DNA of 64,000 bases from JAGXQV01 sp964451375 (GCA_964451375.1 CAYVIN010000001.1:71931-135930); one strand, 5' to 3'; counted from the stretch's first letter, positions 26,004 to 33,849 are shown. The notes: generated by a model from the sequence alone, not told the origin. A program made the numbers and translations.

Positions 26004-27344
26004 TCATGCCGGATATTCGTCCAAGCGAAGTTTCTTGGACCTGTTGGTGCGAGCATCTGCAAACAGGGTTCCGAAGACCCGGTCGACTGTTTGCTCATCA
26101 GGGCGTACGCCAAAATCTCCGTTTGTTTCACGAAGCAGTTTGATCACGACCTCGGGATCAACCCATTCGACCTCCACACCATATTCGCGTGCGACCACAT
26201 TGATTGCCTGAACCATAATTCTGGCGCGGTGCTCATCGCTCAACGGGTGGAAAACAGAAAATGCGCCGATGCGGCCTACCAGTTCAGGTGGAACACCGTG
26301 ACGGGTCAGGTGCTTGCGGCACAGAGCGTCGGCCTTCTTAGGATCCCCTGCCATATCCACAGCAGCCAGTAGTTCGCGAGCGGCGATGTTGCTCGTGAAG
26401 ACAAAGATTGCCTGACGACAATCGATCTCATGGCTGCCCTCGATGGCATTCGGCGAGGAAAGGCGACCCGAATCCATGGCGTTCATCAAGGTGCGAAACA
26501 CGTCAGGGTGCGCTTTTTCAATTTCGTCGAACAGCACCAAGCTATTCGGGTGAGTGGCAAGATGCAGGAGTAACTGCGCGCCCTCTGCGTAGCCGACATA
26601 TCCCTGCGGGGCACCGAGCAGTTGGCTGACGCGATGCTTCTCCTGATACTCACACATATCAAGACGCAAGAAGGCATGAGGTGCGTCGAGTTCCTCAAGG
26701 CACTCTGCGAGTGCCTTGGCAGCCTTCGTTTTGCCAACGCCCGTCGGACCGACTAGGAACACAGACGCTGGGCGCCGCGGTTCGACACGCGTCACATGAC
26801 GAGCGACCATACCAGCGAGAACCGAAATGGCGTCATCTTGTCCGATCACATGCGTCTTCATCGACTCAGCGAGCGCTGTAACGTCGATGTTCTGGCGATC
26901 AACATTGACGCCTTGAAGTGTGGCCGACACGGCCGTCATGTCCGTGATGGCTTCGGGTTCCGGCATTGGCGCTTGCACTGGCGTTGGTGTTGGCGAAGGT
27001 GCGCGCACCACCGGCATTGCCGCGACCGACGGAGCTGCTGACGTTGTCGCAAAGGCTTCGCGAACGTCAGTCCGAAGGAAAGACTTGAGTGCATCAAAAT
27101 TGCCAAATTGAAGCACACCGTCTTGGAACAGCCTGGCAAGTTGCGCATTACTGCCGCTGTAGGAAACGCCCTGATCAACGAACAGAGATGGGTTCCCCAA
27201 GACGTCTATCTCGAATCCCACTCGGGCGCATGATGGCAGGCACCCAGGCGGCATGCGCCTGGACACAAACACGACGCAGGTGTTTTGGCAACGCTGTTGC
27301 AGTACGCTGAAGTCGGCGTCTTTAGCGATTGAGAACTCGTTCAT
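26004..27344 (-). CDS. ClpA/ClpB-like AAA+ ATPase
   Basis: A 446-aa protein. Residues 1-95 form an unknown domain and 100-135 a Pro/Ala-rich linker. The rest is a Clp/Hsp100 D2-type AAA+ module: HVIGQDDAI, Walker A GPTGVGKT (199-206), pore loop GYVG (248-251), Walker B LVLFDEIEKAHPD (Asp273, Glu274), sensor 1 FVFTSN and a small C-terminal domain. Only one AAA+ ring domain is present, and I see no IGL/IGF loop for docking ClpP. It overlaps the ThiF-like gene (ATGA). I infer a protein unfoldase or remodeller that hands tagged or activated substrates to the CHAT proteases. Confidence 0.8.
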   Translation of the reverse strand: MNEFSIAKDADFSVLQQRCQNTCVVFVSRRMPPGCLPSCARVGFEIDVLGNPSLFVDQGVSYSGSNAQLARLFQDGVLQFGNFDALKSFLRTDVREAFATTSAAPSVAAMPVVRAPSPTPTPVQAPMPEPEAITDMTAVSATLQGVNVDRQNIDVTALAESMKTHVIGQDDAISVLAGMVARHVTRVEPRRPASVFLVGPTGVGKTKAAKALAECLEELDAPHAFLRLDMCEYQEKHRVSQLLGAPQGYVGYAEGAQLLLHLATHPNSLVLFDEIEKAHPDVFRTLMNAMDSGRLSSPNAIEGSHEIDCRQAIFVFTSNIAARELLAAVDMAGDPKKADALCRKHLTRHGVPPELVGRIGAFSVFHPLSDEHRARIMVQAINVVAREYGVEVEWVDPEVVIKLLRETNGDFGVRPDEQTVDRVFGTLFADARTNRSKKLRLDEYPA

Positions 27345-28318
27345 GCTGCCCTCCGCTGATCAAAGTTGGGGTAGATGCGGCGCATCTCGTACAGATTGTT
27401 CGAGAATGAGCCGATGGCGTTACGAAGATCCCCCGTGCCGCCGCAGTCGGGGCAGACGGGGTAGCCGTTGCTATCAGGGTGATCCGGCTTTTGTTCGAGC
27501 CACACGGTTTCGTTGAGGAACATCGACGCATGGTCAGCGTTGGCGTATACGCGATCGAAAGCTGGCAACTGAAAATCAGGCCAGAGCTTCACCTGAACCA
27601 GATTGCGATTACCTGCACGTTCCAGCATGCCTTTCCAACGGGCATGTTCGGAGCCGTGATGCAGCAGCATCAGTGTCACCATGCCAGCAACCGCATTGAC
27701 AATCGTGGTTGCCCAAATTGGCGTGCCGTGGGACGTCACATCATTGGTGAACGCTTGGTCGAGATACGAACGGTAACGGCTCTCAAGGGCGCACCTATTG
27801 CATGCGGCCGTGGTTTCGGGATGCGTAAAGGTCACCTCGCCACCGTAGCCAGCCTGGTATACCTGTGCTGAGACGGAGGGAACACCGTAGTGCAATGCGA
27901 CCCGATTTCCGTGCGCTTGTGCCTCGAAATTATCCGTCTTGAGGGCCAGCACCACCCGTTCCGGTGCCACGCCGCCAACCCACGGTTCCCGCAACAGATG
28001 ATCAAGATCGCGCTCAGACAGTTCCTCGAAGCGACAGGCGTGAGTAATTACCCGCATATTCGGATTGATGTCGAGAATGCGGTCGCGAATACACTCGACC
28101 TTGGTTTTTCCAATGTCTGATACATAGGCTTGCTGCGTCCCGATATTCGTGTCGCTTGAGGTATCCGGGTCGATGACGGCGATCTCCTGGATGCCGCAAC
28201 GGGCAAGTTGTTCGATGTAATCGCGCGAGCCCCCGGAACCCTCCACTACAACGCGACTTTTAGCCATCAAGGGCAGATCGTAAGCGCCTTCAACACGTGC
28301 AAAGTTGTTGTGAGTCAT
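27341..28318 (-). CDS. ThiF/E1-like adenylating enzyme
   Basis: A 325-aa protein with the E1/ThiF/MoeB fold: VEGSGGSRDYI (25-35) in place of GxGGxG, AVIDPDTSSDTNIGTQQAY (Asp50, Asp52), DIGKTKVE (68-75) and LKTDN (Asp129). Two CxxC pairs (Cys173/176, Cys289/292) form the zinc site. Such enzymes adenylate the C-terminal carboxylate of ubiquitin-like proteins or peptides. I see no separate catalytic-Cys domain. GAGGAGA precedes the ATG. It is flanked by JAB and AAA+ genes and overlaps the latter by 4 bases. The activated partner is unknown; candidates are the CHAT tails, the 97-aa protein or the repeat peptide. A truncated paralogue lies at 10979-11432. Confidence 0.85.
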   Translation of the reverse strand: MTHNNFARVEGAYDLPLMAKSRVVVEGSGGSRDYIEQLARCGIQEIAVIDPDTSSDTNIGTQQAYVSDIGKTKVECIRDRILDINPNMRVITHACRFEELSERDLDHLLREPWVGGVAPERVVLALKTDNFEAQAHGNRVALHYGVPSVSAQVYQAGYGGEVTFTHPETTAACNRCALESRYRSYLDQAFTNDVTSHGTPIWATTIVNAVAGMVTLMLLHHGSEHARWKGMLERAGNRNLVQVKLWPDFQLPAFDRVYANADHASMFLNETVWLEQKPDHPDSNGYPVCPDCGGTGDLRNAIGSFSNNLYEMRRIYPNFDQRRAA

Positions 28319-28336
28319 GATTCGTTCTCCTCAAGT

Positions 28337-29089
28337 TTAGTAAATACGGTAATCAATCGGCGCTAAGCGGTTGCCGGTTGGATGTCGCGAGAAAATATAG
28401 CCTTTCATCTCGAAACCACCGTTGATCTCACTGCGGATAATCGGCATGAAGAAGGCATCCATGTCCTCGCAGACTTGCAGAAAAGCGTTGGCGTAGACCT
28501 CGTCACCCCCGGATGGCCGAGTAAAGTTGCCAGGGTGACTGTGCACCATCCCGATCAGGTCAATGCCTGCGTCGTTCCACTCTTTGACGACGTCGTTGAG
28601 TGTTTTCGCATCAGGAGAGTAAGTCACGGACGAAGTGTCGGCTTTCGCGTCAAAGAAGAAGTGGGAGATGGTCCGATCTTTTCGGCTGCCACCGAGCATT
28701 CCGCCAAGTTCAGGTTTGTGGCGACCAATCTTCTGGTGGATCTCATCGAAGACGGCCTTCTTGATCTTGTAGGCGAGCTGCGGCTTGTTGGCCGGCTTCT
28801 CGACCGACGCTTCAACTTGCTTTTCGGAATCGGTTTCCTTTAGCTTGGCGGCTTTACTCTGATAGCTCGATGTTTCCCGGCGGCGCCGAACCTCCGCGTA
28901 AATCGCGTCTAGGTACTCTCTGAGTGCGTCTGTATCGTCTTCATGTGCTTTAGCCACGTTATAGACACAGTGATGCTTTGCGAGAGCAAGTCCTGTCAGA
29001 TCGAAAGCGCCACCGCGATAGGTGAACGTACCCTCGATGGAACCGTCCTTCGAGGTGGCGTGGATTGTCTTTTGTTCATATCCGGACAT
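28337..29089 (-). CDS. JAMM/JAB-domain metalloprotease
   Basis: A 250-aa protein with a complete JAMM zinc motif: Glu127 in ELGGMLGG and HSHPGNFTRPSGGD, giving His183, His185, Ser193 and Asp196 in the HxH-x7-S-x2-D spacing. Such proteins cleave ubiquitin-like isopeptide or peptide bonds. Residues 1-115 form an extra N-terminal region (mixed beta start, then charged helix) of unknown fold. It starts at the ATG at 29089 after AAGGAGA, which directly follows the TAA of the 97-aa gene. JAB beside E1-like is the hallmark pair of bacterial ubiquitin-like systems such as Bil and type II CBASS, but the E2 and CD-NTase genes of those systems are absent here. Confidence 0.85.
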   Translation of the reverse strand: MSGYEQKTIHATSKDGSIEGTFTYRGGAFDLTGLALAKHHCVYNVAKAHEDDTDALREYLDAIYAEVRRRRETSSYQSKAAKLKETDSEKQVEASVEKPANKPQLAYKIKKAVFDEIHQKIGRHKPELGGMLGGSRKDRTISHFFFDAKADTSSVTYSPDAKTLNDVVKEWNDAGIDLIGMVHSHPGNFTRPSGGDEVYANAFLQVCEDMDAFFMPIIRSEINGGFEMKGYIFSRHPTGNRLAPIDYRIY

Positions 29090-29100
29090 GATTTTCTCCT

Positions 29101-29394
29101 TTAGGTTGGTCCAAAACGTTTGCCAGTGCGGATGTAGTCTTGGGTGCAATCCGCCCACAGTGAAGCGATCTGCTTCATTCCTTCACGACTGCGTACAGGG
29201 GTATTCCAGCAAACGTATCGACCTTTGCTGTCTGAGAGGCGATGTGTCGGATGGAAGCTATCGTCACGTCCCTGGTAGGATGGCTGGCTAGTGATGTAGG
29301 CACGCTCGGTGCCATCGGACAGGGTGCAAAGTTCGAACCCGTAGTCTGCGCGACCATCTTTAGTGCGATAATAAATACGTTCGGTTTGCGGCAT
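29101..29394 (-). CDS. 97-aa first gene of the JAB/E1 operon
   Basis: A small protein with a beta-rich N-terminal half (IYYRTKDGRADYGFELCTL, AYITSQPSYQGRDDS) and a helical end (QIASLWADCTQDYIRTGKRFG). It matches the C-terminal domain of the 256-aa protein at 12336-13106, and both Cys (in LCTL and WADC) are kept. It does not end in Gly-Gly. AGGAGA precedes the ATG. As the first gene before JAB and E1 it could be the modified partner, an E2-like carrier using one of the Cys, or a sensor. I recognise no family. Confidence 0.65.
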   Translation of the reverse strand: MPQTERIYYRTKDGRADYGFELCTLSDGTERAYITSQPSYQGRDDSFHPTHRLSDSKGRYVCWNTPVRSREGMKQIASLWADCTQDYIRTGKRFGPT

Positions 29395-29419
29395 GATCTT
29401 CTCCTATATTTTGCAAACG

Positions 29420-29485
29420 CCACAACGTTGTGGCAGTTACAGTTTATGGTCGTGTTTTCTGTCAATCAGCATGATGTTGTGGGAA
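29420..29485 (-). promoter_or_regulatory. promoter/operator cassette, copy 4 (JAB/E1 operon promoter)
   Basis: On the minus strand TTGACA (29465-29460) is followed after 18 bases by TGTAAC, then by CCACAACGTTGTGG (29433-29420), a perfect 14-bp palindrome placed about where transcription would begin. TTCCCACAACA lies upstream (29485-29475). A palindrome over the start point is typical of repression. It drives the 97-aa gene and the operon behind it. Confidence 0.6.
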
Positions 29486-29525
29486 AACCGGGTGAATGTT
29501 TGTGGCATTCACCCGATCGGTCAGG

Positions 29526-29666
29526 CTAGTGAAATGTTCCAGTAGGAACAGAATCACCACCGTGGAAAGTTCCCGCCGGGACGGTATCCTTGCCATGGAA
29601 TGTGCCGACTGGTACAGAATCACCGCCGGAAGGGCGGGTGTTGCCGTTGAATTGGTCGTTGCGCAT
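29526..29666 (-). CDS. 46-aa leader + three-repeat peptide
   Basis: It starts at the ATG at 29666 after AGGAGA with 6-base spacing. The 13-residue leader MRNDQFNGNTRPS is followed by three 11-residue units, GGDSVPVGTFH, GKDTVPAGTFH and GGDSVPTGTFH, ending in His. A conserved leader and a repeated core look like a precursor peptide or a multi-site substrate. It has its own cassette promoter and sits just upstream of the JAB/E1 operon on the same strand. E1-like enzymes are known to act on peptides (for example MccB on microcin C7), so processing by this operon is possible but unproven. Confidence 0.55.
   Translation of the reverse strand: MRNDQFNGNTRPSGGDSVPVGTFHGKDTVPAGTFHGGDSVPTGTFH
29529..29627 (-). 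repeat. 3 x 33-bp tandem repeat inside the 46-aa peptide gene
   Basis: Three contiguous 33-bp units (29529-29561, 29562-29594, 29595-29627). They differ at several positions, yet the repeated residues are largely kept (D-S/T-VP-x-GTFH), which suggests selection on the peptide rather than fresh slippage. Confidence 0.75.
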
Positions 29667-29694
29667 TTCAAATCTCCTAAGCTTAGTTACAAAG

Positions 29695-29763
29695 CCACAC
29701 AACGTTGCGTGGTGAGTGAATTTTGCGGGAGGAAAGTCAGCAAATCGCCGTGCATTGTGTGAA
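29695..29763 (-). promoter_or_regulatory. promoter/operator cassette, copy 3
   Basis: CCACACAACGTTGCGTGG (29695-29712) is an 18-bp near-perfect palindrome, and TTCACACAATG is at 29763-29753. It lies in front of the 46-aa repeat peptide. The remaining ~290 bp up to the divergent 26-aa frame show no other gene. Confidence 0.5.
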
Positions 29764-30052
29764 TCGGGTGAATGCCCCATGGGGCTTTTTGAGAGTTCCT
29801 GACTGTTGCCATCCGGAGCCATGGCGCCTTGGATATGTCATTTTGAAGGGCTACTGCTGGGTATCAGCAGGGCACCCCGATCGCACTTGCAGTTACATTG
29901 CAATGTCGTTGAAAATGAATGGAATCAATGGATGGCTATAACCTGGCGGGCTTCCCAGAACGACGGTTCTGCGTGAAGAAAGCGGTGGCTACAGGATGGC
30001 GCTTCACTGGCTGACTGGACCCACGTTGAACAAGAGTGAGGAGGAAATAACG

Positions 30053-30133
30053 ATGAACGATTCCAAGCGCAGGCCGGAACAGGGATGGGAATTTTGGGGT
30101 ATCTGGTCGCCTCCTCGAAGTGCCGCCTCCTAA
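30053..30133 (+). CDS. 26-aa peptide upstream of CHAT protease 4
   Basis: A 27-codon frame (MNDSKRRPEQGWEFWGIWS...) with a very strong GAGGAGG 7 bases before its ATG. It ends 15 bases before CHAT 4, which itself lacks a good ribosome site. It is therefore probably a translated leader feeding ribosomes to CHAT 4, or a small sensor/inhibitor. It is Trp-rich and too short to classify. Confidence 0.5.
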   Translation: MNDSKRRPEQGWEFWGIWSPPRSAAS

Positions 30134-30148
30134 TTCCCGGAAAATGAT

Positions 30149-33100
30149 ATGAGCCATTCCGATAGAGAGCCAGAGAGCTGGGAGCAGCAGGCCCACGACC
30201 TGTGTGATTCAGGTAGTTATCCCGAAGCACTAACCGCTATAAACGAAGCTATCGATGGTTACTTGCATTTGGCTGACACGAACCAGACTGAGTGGGCTGT
30301 AACCCTACTCAAAACGCTGCTCAGCCCGATGAGAGGCCGAGCGCTGATACATCTCATCCTCGGTGACCTGGAGGAGGCTATCAAGGACTTTGAAGACGTC
30401 ATCATGCGCTGCCGTATCCTGATCGAGTCCGGCGAGACCGAATGGGCAGGCGATTTGGTCGAGGCACTGACAGAATTGGCGTCGGCAATGATACTGCTTC
30501 CTAACAGTGACAAGGAGGCCGCACGGACAGTATTCATGGAGGCGATCGCAGGTTCATACAGGTTGATTGGTTCAGACCCGATGCAGTGGATTGGTAACTT
30601 GGTCTGTGCGCTGAATGGCTATGCGCGGACACTCATCTTCCTGGGGGATTTGGAGGAAGCGCTGACAGCCTTTGAATCAGCGATTAATTTCAGCCGCATC
30701 TTGATCGGCCAAGGCCAGACGATGGGTGCAGAATACCTGTTCGGTTCTCTGGAAGGCCGGGCACAGACACTGTTCGTCCTTGGTGACCTGGAAACGGCAC
30801 GGACGGCCTACAAGGAGGCGATCACAAGCTTCCGCGAACTGATCGACGCAGGCCAAACACAATGGACCAACACCCTAATGCCGACGTTTCTAGCTGAAGG
30901 CTTGGCGCGGACACTACATCTCCTCGGCGACAAAGAGGCGGCGCGGGCAGCCTTTAATGAGTCGATCGGCGACTACCACAAGTTTGTCGACGGAAACCAG
31001 ACGCAGGGGGCTTTCAACCAGATTGTCTCCCGGCTCGTACCTCAAGCCCAGATACTGGAAAGCCGTGTGTGCGCGCTGTATTTTCTCGGCGACCGGGAGG
31101 CGCAGCGGACAACCCACGAGGAGGTAATCGCCGGCTATCACAAATTAATCGATGCGGGTCAGACGCAGTGGGATGGAAATCTGATCCGAGCACTGGCACT
31201 TAGGGCGTGGACACTAAGCGACCAGGAAGCACTGGCGGCCTTTGAGGAGGCGATCACAGGCTATCGCGAGTTAATTGACGCAGGCCAGATTCATTGGGCA
31301 GGCGACTTAGCCCGTGCGCTAGAAGGCCGGGCGTGGAAACTACATTCCCTTAACGACCAAGAGGCAACGTTGGCCTTTGAGGAGGCGATCGCCGGTTTCC
31401 GTGAGTTGATTGCTGCGGGCCAGCCGCAGTGGGGCGGTAGCCTTCTCAATGTGACGGAAGGCCGTGCGCTGGCACTATTCTCGCATGGCGACCGGGATGC
31501 CGCGCAGGCAGCCTTACAGGAAGCGATTGACGGCTACCGTAAGCTTATCGACGCGGGGCAGACGCAATGGGGCAAAGACCTTTTTGGTGCGCTGACGGGT
31601 CGGGCGTACATGCTGGCGACTGACGAGTGTTGGGATGCAGTCCTGGAGGATTTGCGGGCCGCCTTCGAGGCCGCCGTTGAACATAATCTTGTCATAAACC
31701 CGGATCGGCTGGCGGTGATGAGTTCTTTGTTCGCTCGCTGCCTGGCGCAACCGGAGCTTGGCTCCTGGGCTGTGACCTTTTATCTGCAATCCTTGACGTT
31801 GCTGGAGAGCTACCTAGACAGCTTCCAGCGCCTTGTGACCAAGGATGGAGAAGCACAAGAATCTGCGCTACGGGAATTCTGGGGCCAGTGGATTGCGGTC
31901 TTCGTGGGCATGCAACGTTACGTTCATGTTCTTGACGTAGTGGCCCGCGCCCACGGCCGACATACCGCAGCCCAAGCCATGGCGGCGCTACTGCTAGACA
32001 TGGCTAGCCTCGACGAAGACCAACATCGATATGTGGAGCTCGACGGGGCGCTTCATGAGGTAGAGCGGCAGCTCGCCAGCTTTTCCTCTGATGGTGAAGC
32101 GGGTGCAGATGCGAGCAGGCGCGGAGTGGGAGTCTCTGGGAATCTTGGCGGTACCGAACGCCGCTACCAGGCATTGGTCTCGGAACGCCAGAGCCGCCTA
32201 GAAGAAAGGCGGCGCGAAAAAACCACATTGATCGCCGCTGGCAAGCTTCCCGAAGCCCTTGCGGCAACATCAATATCGAGGGAAAGCCTCAATCCAGCAG
32301 CAGGTGAGCCCATTGCTGTATGGGTGACGCCGGAGGAATTTGGTCTTTCCATACTCCCCTTTGTGCTACTGGTGTCCCAGCCGGGAGTCGTCCAGCCGTT
32401 CTTCGATGGACAGGACGGCCCCAGGCCGGATTTCAGCAAGGCTTACAAGCTGGAGCGGCAACTGACGAAAGAGCTGCTACGCGGCCGCTGTGTGCGTGAC
32501 GCAGGAAACACCACGTTCACAGGTTCCTTCGCTTCCAACTTGAAAGGCAATGCGCCGCACATAGGGGCGCCGGACGTCCAATTGCGCAGTTTCCTGGCTG
32601 AAATGGTGTGGACACCGCTCATCAATAGCTGCCGGGGATTGGGAGCAAAAACCCTACATATGGTCACTGCTGGCCGACTGCATACCTTGCCCTGGCAAGG
32701 CAGTGCCCCAAAACAAGGTCTGGCACTGCACTTGCACCCCGGCGTATTCGCTTATGTAAAACACCGCAATGCCAACGTCCAAGATACCCCCCTCCCGTCA
32801 CCGCAAAAGAAGCTCCTGGTTCTGGCCTATGATGCTGCGGATGAGTTGGAGCGACGGCTCTATTGCATTCCGCTGGAAATCGCCTGCTTGCAAACGATAT
32901 GGGGTGACGACGCAGTGCGGGTGGTGGATGACGTACCCGCCGATAAGAGTGTCTATGCCGGTCTGGCCTGTCTTGGTCATGGTGGATTCAATGACGAGAC
33001 AGACCAAGCGGGGTTGTATCTGGGACAAGGCCCCGACGATAAACCGCGCTATTTCCATGAGGCACTCCTCTCGGCGGACGGCAACCACTACCCACACCTG

Positions 33101-33670
33101 GAAGCCAGCGCTTGCGTACTGGGCCGCGTCACGGATAGGCGCAACGAACCTTGTGGCCTCATCGCCACCGCCCTGACCAAACCCAAGGTGCGTATGGCGA
33201 TGGGAGCTCTGTTGCCAGTGGACGATCTGCTCACGACCTTGCGCACGCTTCTGGTTCACTCGCTATGGAAGTGGCATCAACTGAGTCCGCGAGAAGCCGC
33301 GATAAAGGCGATGGATTGTATGGAATCCGGTGATTGGCCGCCAGAAGCAATCGAATCATTGCGTCTTGCCTTGATCCGCGCTCTGCCGAAAATGGCGAAG
33401 GCGATGGAGCAAGATGGCCACAAATTGATCGCTCAAAAGATTGATATCACCCGCATAGACCAGCTGCGACTTGATCTGACTCTGGATGGTTCGACCCAAG
33501 CCCAAGACGCCAAGCGTCATTGGAAACGTTTGGTGTATGCCATGGGGGAGAGCCAGCCCTTCGACCAGATCGTTCAAGAACTATCGACCCTGATTGGCAA
33601 ATCCCTGCCCAGGGTCGTTGCACAGCGAAACGATCTAAGAGCCTTTACCCGCTACTGGATGGTTTGCTGA
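30149..33670 (+). CDS. TPR-CHAT caspase-like protease 4
   Basis: An 1173-aa protein and the most regular of the four. About nine or ten TPR-like units of roughly 50 residues carry a repeated phrase of the type FEEAIxGYRELIDAGQTQW, filling residues 20-520. The shared AHGRHTAAQAMAALLL linker follows, then the CHAT domain with TLHMVTAGRLHTLPWQG, CLGHGGFN (His944) and EASACVLG (Cys989), ending TRYWMVC. It is divergent from the JAB/E1 operon, so the two are expressed back to back. Near-identical units suggest recent repeat expansion, as in sensor arms under selection to change their target. Confidence 0.85.
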   Translation: MSHSDREPESWEQQAHDLCDSGSYPEALTAINEAIDGYLHLADTNQTEWAVTLLKTLLSPMRGRALIHLILGDLEEAIKDFEDVIMRCRILIESGETEWAGDLVEALTELASAMILLPNSDKEAARTVFMEAIAGSYRLIGSDPMQWIGNLVCALNGYARTLIFLGDLEEALTAFESAINFSRILIGQGQTMGAEYLFGSLEGRAQTLFVLGDLETARTAYKEAITSFRELIDAGQTQWTNTLMPTFLAEGLARTLHLLGDKEAARAAFNESIGDYHKFVDGNQTQGAFNQIVSRLVPQAQILESRVCALYFLGDREAQRTTHEEVIAGYHKLIDAGQTQWDGNLIRALALRAWTLSDQEALAAFEEAITGYRELIDAGQIHWAGDLARALEGRAWKLHSLNDQEATLAFEEAIAGFRELIAAGQPQWGGSLLNVTEGRALALFSHGDRDAAQAALQEAIDGYRKLIDAGQTQWGKDLFGALTGRAYMLATDECWDAVLEDLRAAFEAAVEHNLVINPDRLAVMSSLFARCLAQPELGSWAVTFYLQSLTLLESYLDSFQRLVTKDGEAQESALREFWGQWIAVFVGMQRYVHVLDVVARAHGRHTAAQAMAALLLDMASLDEDQHRYVELDGALHEVERQLASFSSDGEAGADASRRGVGVSGNLGGTERRYQALVSERQSRLEERRREKTTLIAAGKLPEALAATSISRESLNPAAGEPIAVWVTPEEFGLSILPFVLLVSQPGVVQPFFDGQDGPRPDFSKAYKLERQLTKELLRGRCVRDAGNTTFTGSFASNLKGNAPHIGAPDVQLRSFLAEMVWTPLINSCRGLGAKTLHMVTAGRLHTLPWQGSAPKQGLALHLHPGVFAYVKHRNANVQDTPLPSPQKKLLVLAYDAADELERRLYCIPLEIACLQTIWGDDAVRVVDDVPADKSVYAGLACLGHGGFNDETDQAGLYLGQGPDDKPRYFHEALLSADGNHYPHLEASACVLGRVTDRRNEPCGLIATALTKPKVRMAMGALLPVDDLLTTLRTLLVHSLWKWHQLSPREAAIKAMDCMESGDWPPEAIESLRLALIRALPKMAKAMEQDGHKLIAQKIDITRIDQLRLDLTLDGSTQAQDAKRHWKRLVYAMGESQPFDQIVQELSTLIGKSLPRVVAQRNDLRAFTRYWMVC

Positions 33671-33683
33671 CTGAATTGCAACC

Positions 33684-33750
33684 GATAACGTTGTCGCCGT
33701 TTCAATTTATGTGAACGTGCCGCGAATCAACCAGCTCGGTGTTGTGGGAA
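33684..33750 (-). promoter_or_regulatory. promoter/operator cassette, copy 5 (orphan)
   Basis: GATAACGTTGTC (33684-33695), near-palindromic, and TTCCCACAACA (33750-33740) are arranged as in copy 4. In that orientation it points into the 3' end of CHAT 4 and has no gene of its own, so it probably marks where another leader gene was lost. Confidence 0.4.
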
Positions 33751-33849
33751 GTCATCGCGGCAAATCCATGTGCGCCCCTGTTTTCGGTCGTTGAACAAAT
33801 TGATCTTGAGTTGAACTATAATGGCCTGAATATTATCGAAGGTTGCATC

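Noticed and set aside
27341..28318. PRTRC cassette (ParB-related, ThiF-related) as an explanation of the ThiF-like gene
   Set aside because: The neighbours (JAB, AAA+, CHAT) do not fit, the ParB-like genes are in a separate module 18 kb away, and the other PRTRC proteins are absent.
29529..29627. CRISPR-like array
   Set aside because: The 33-bp repeats are contiguous without spacers and keep a reading frame; they encode a repeat peptide. No cas gene is present.
20332..30133. Search for an E2 enzyme, ubiquitin-like protein with Gly-Gly end, CD-NTase or gasdermin in the CHAT locus
   Set aside because: None of the proteins, including the small ones, shows these features by eye, so I do not call the locus Bil, CBASS or gasdermin-type.
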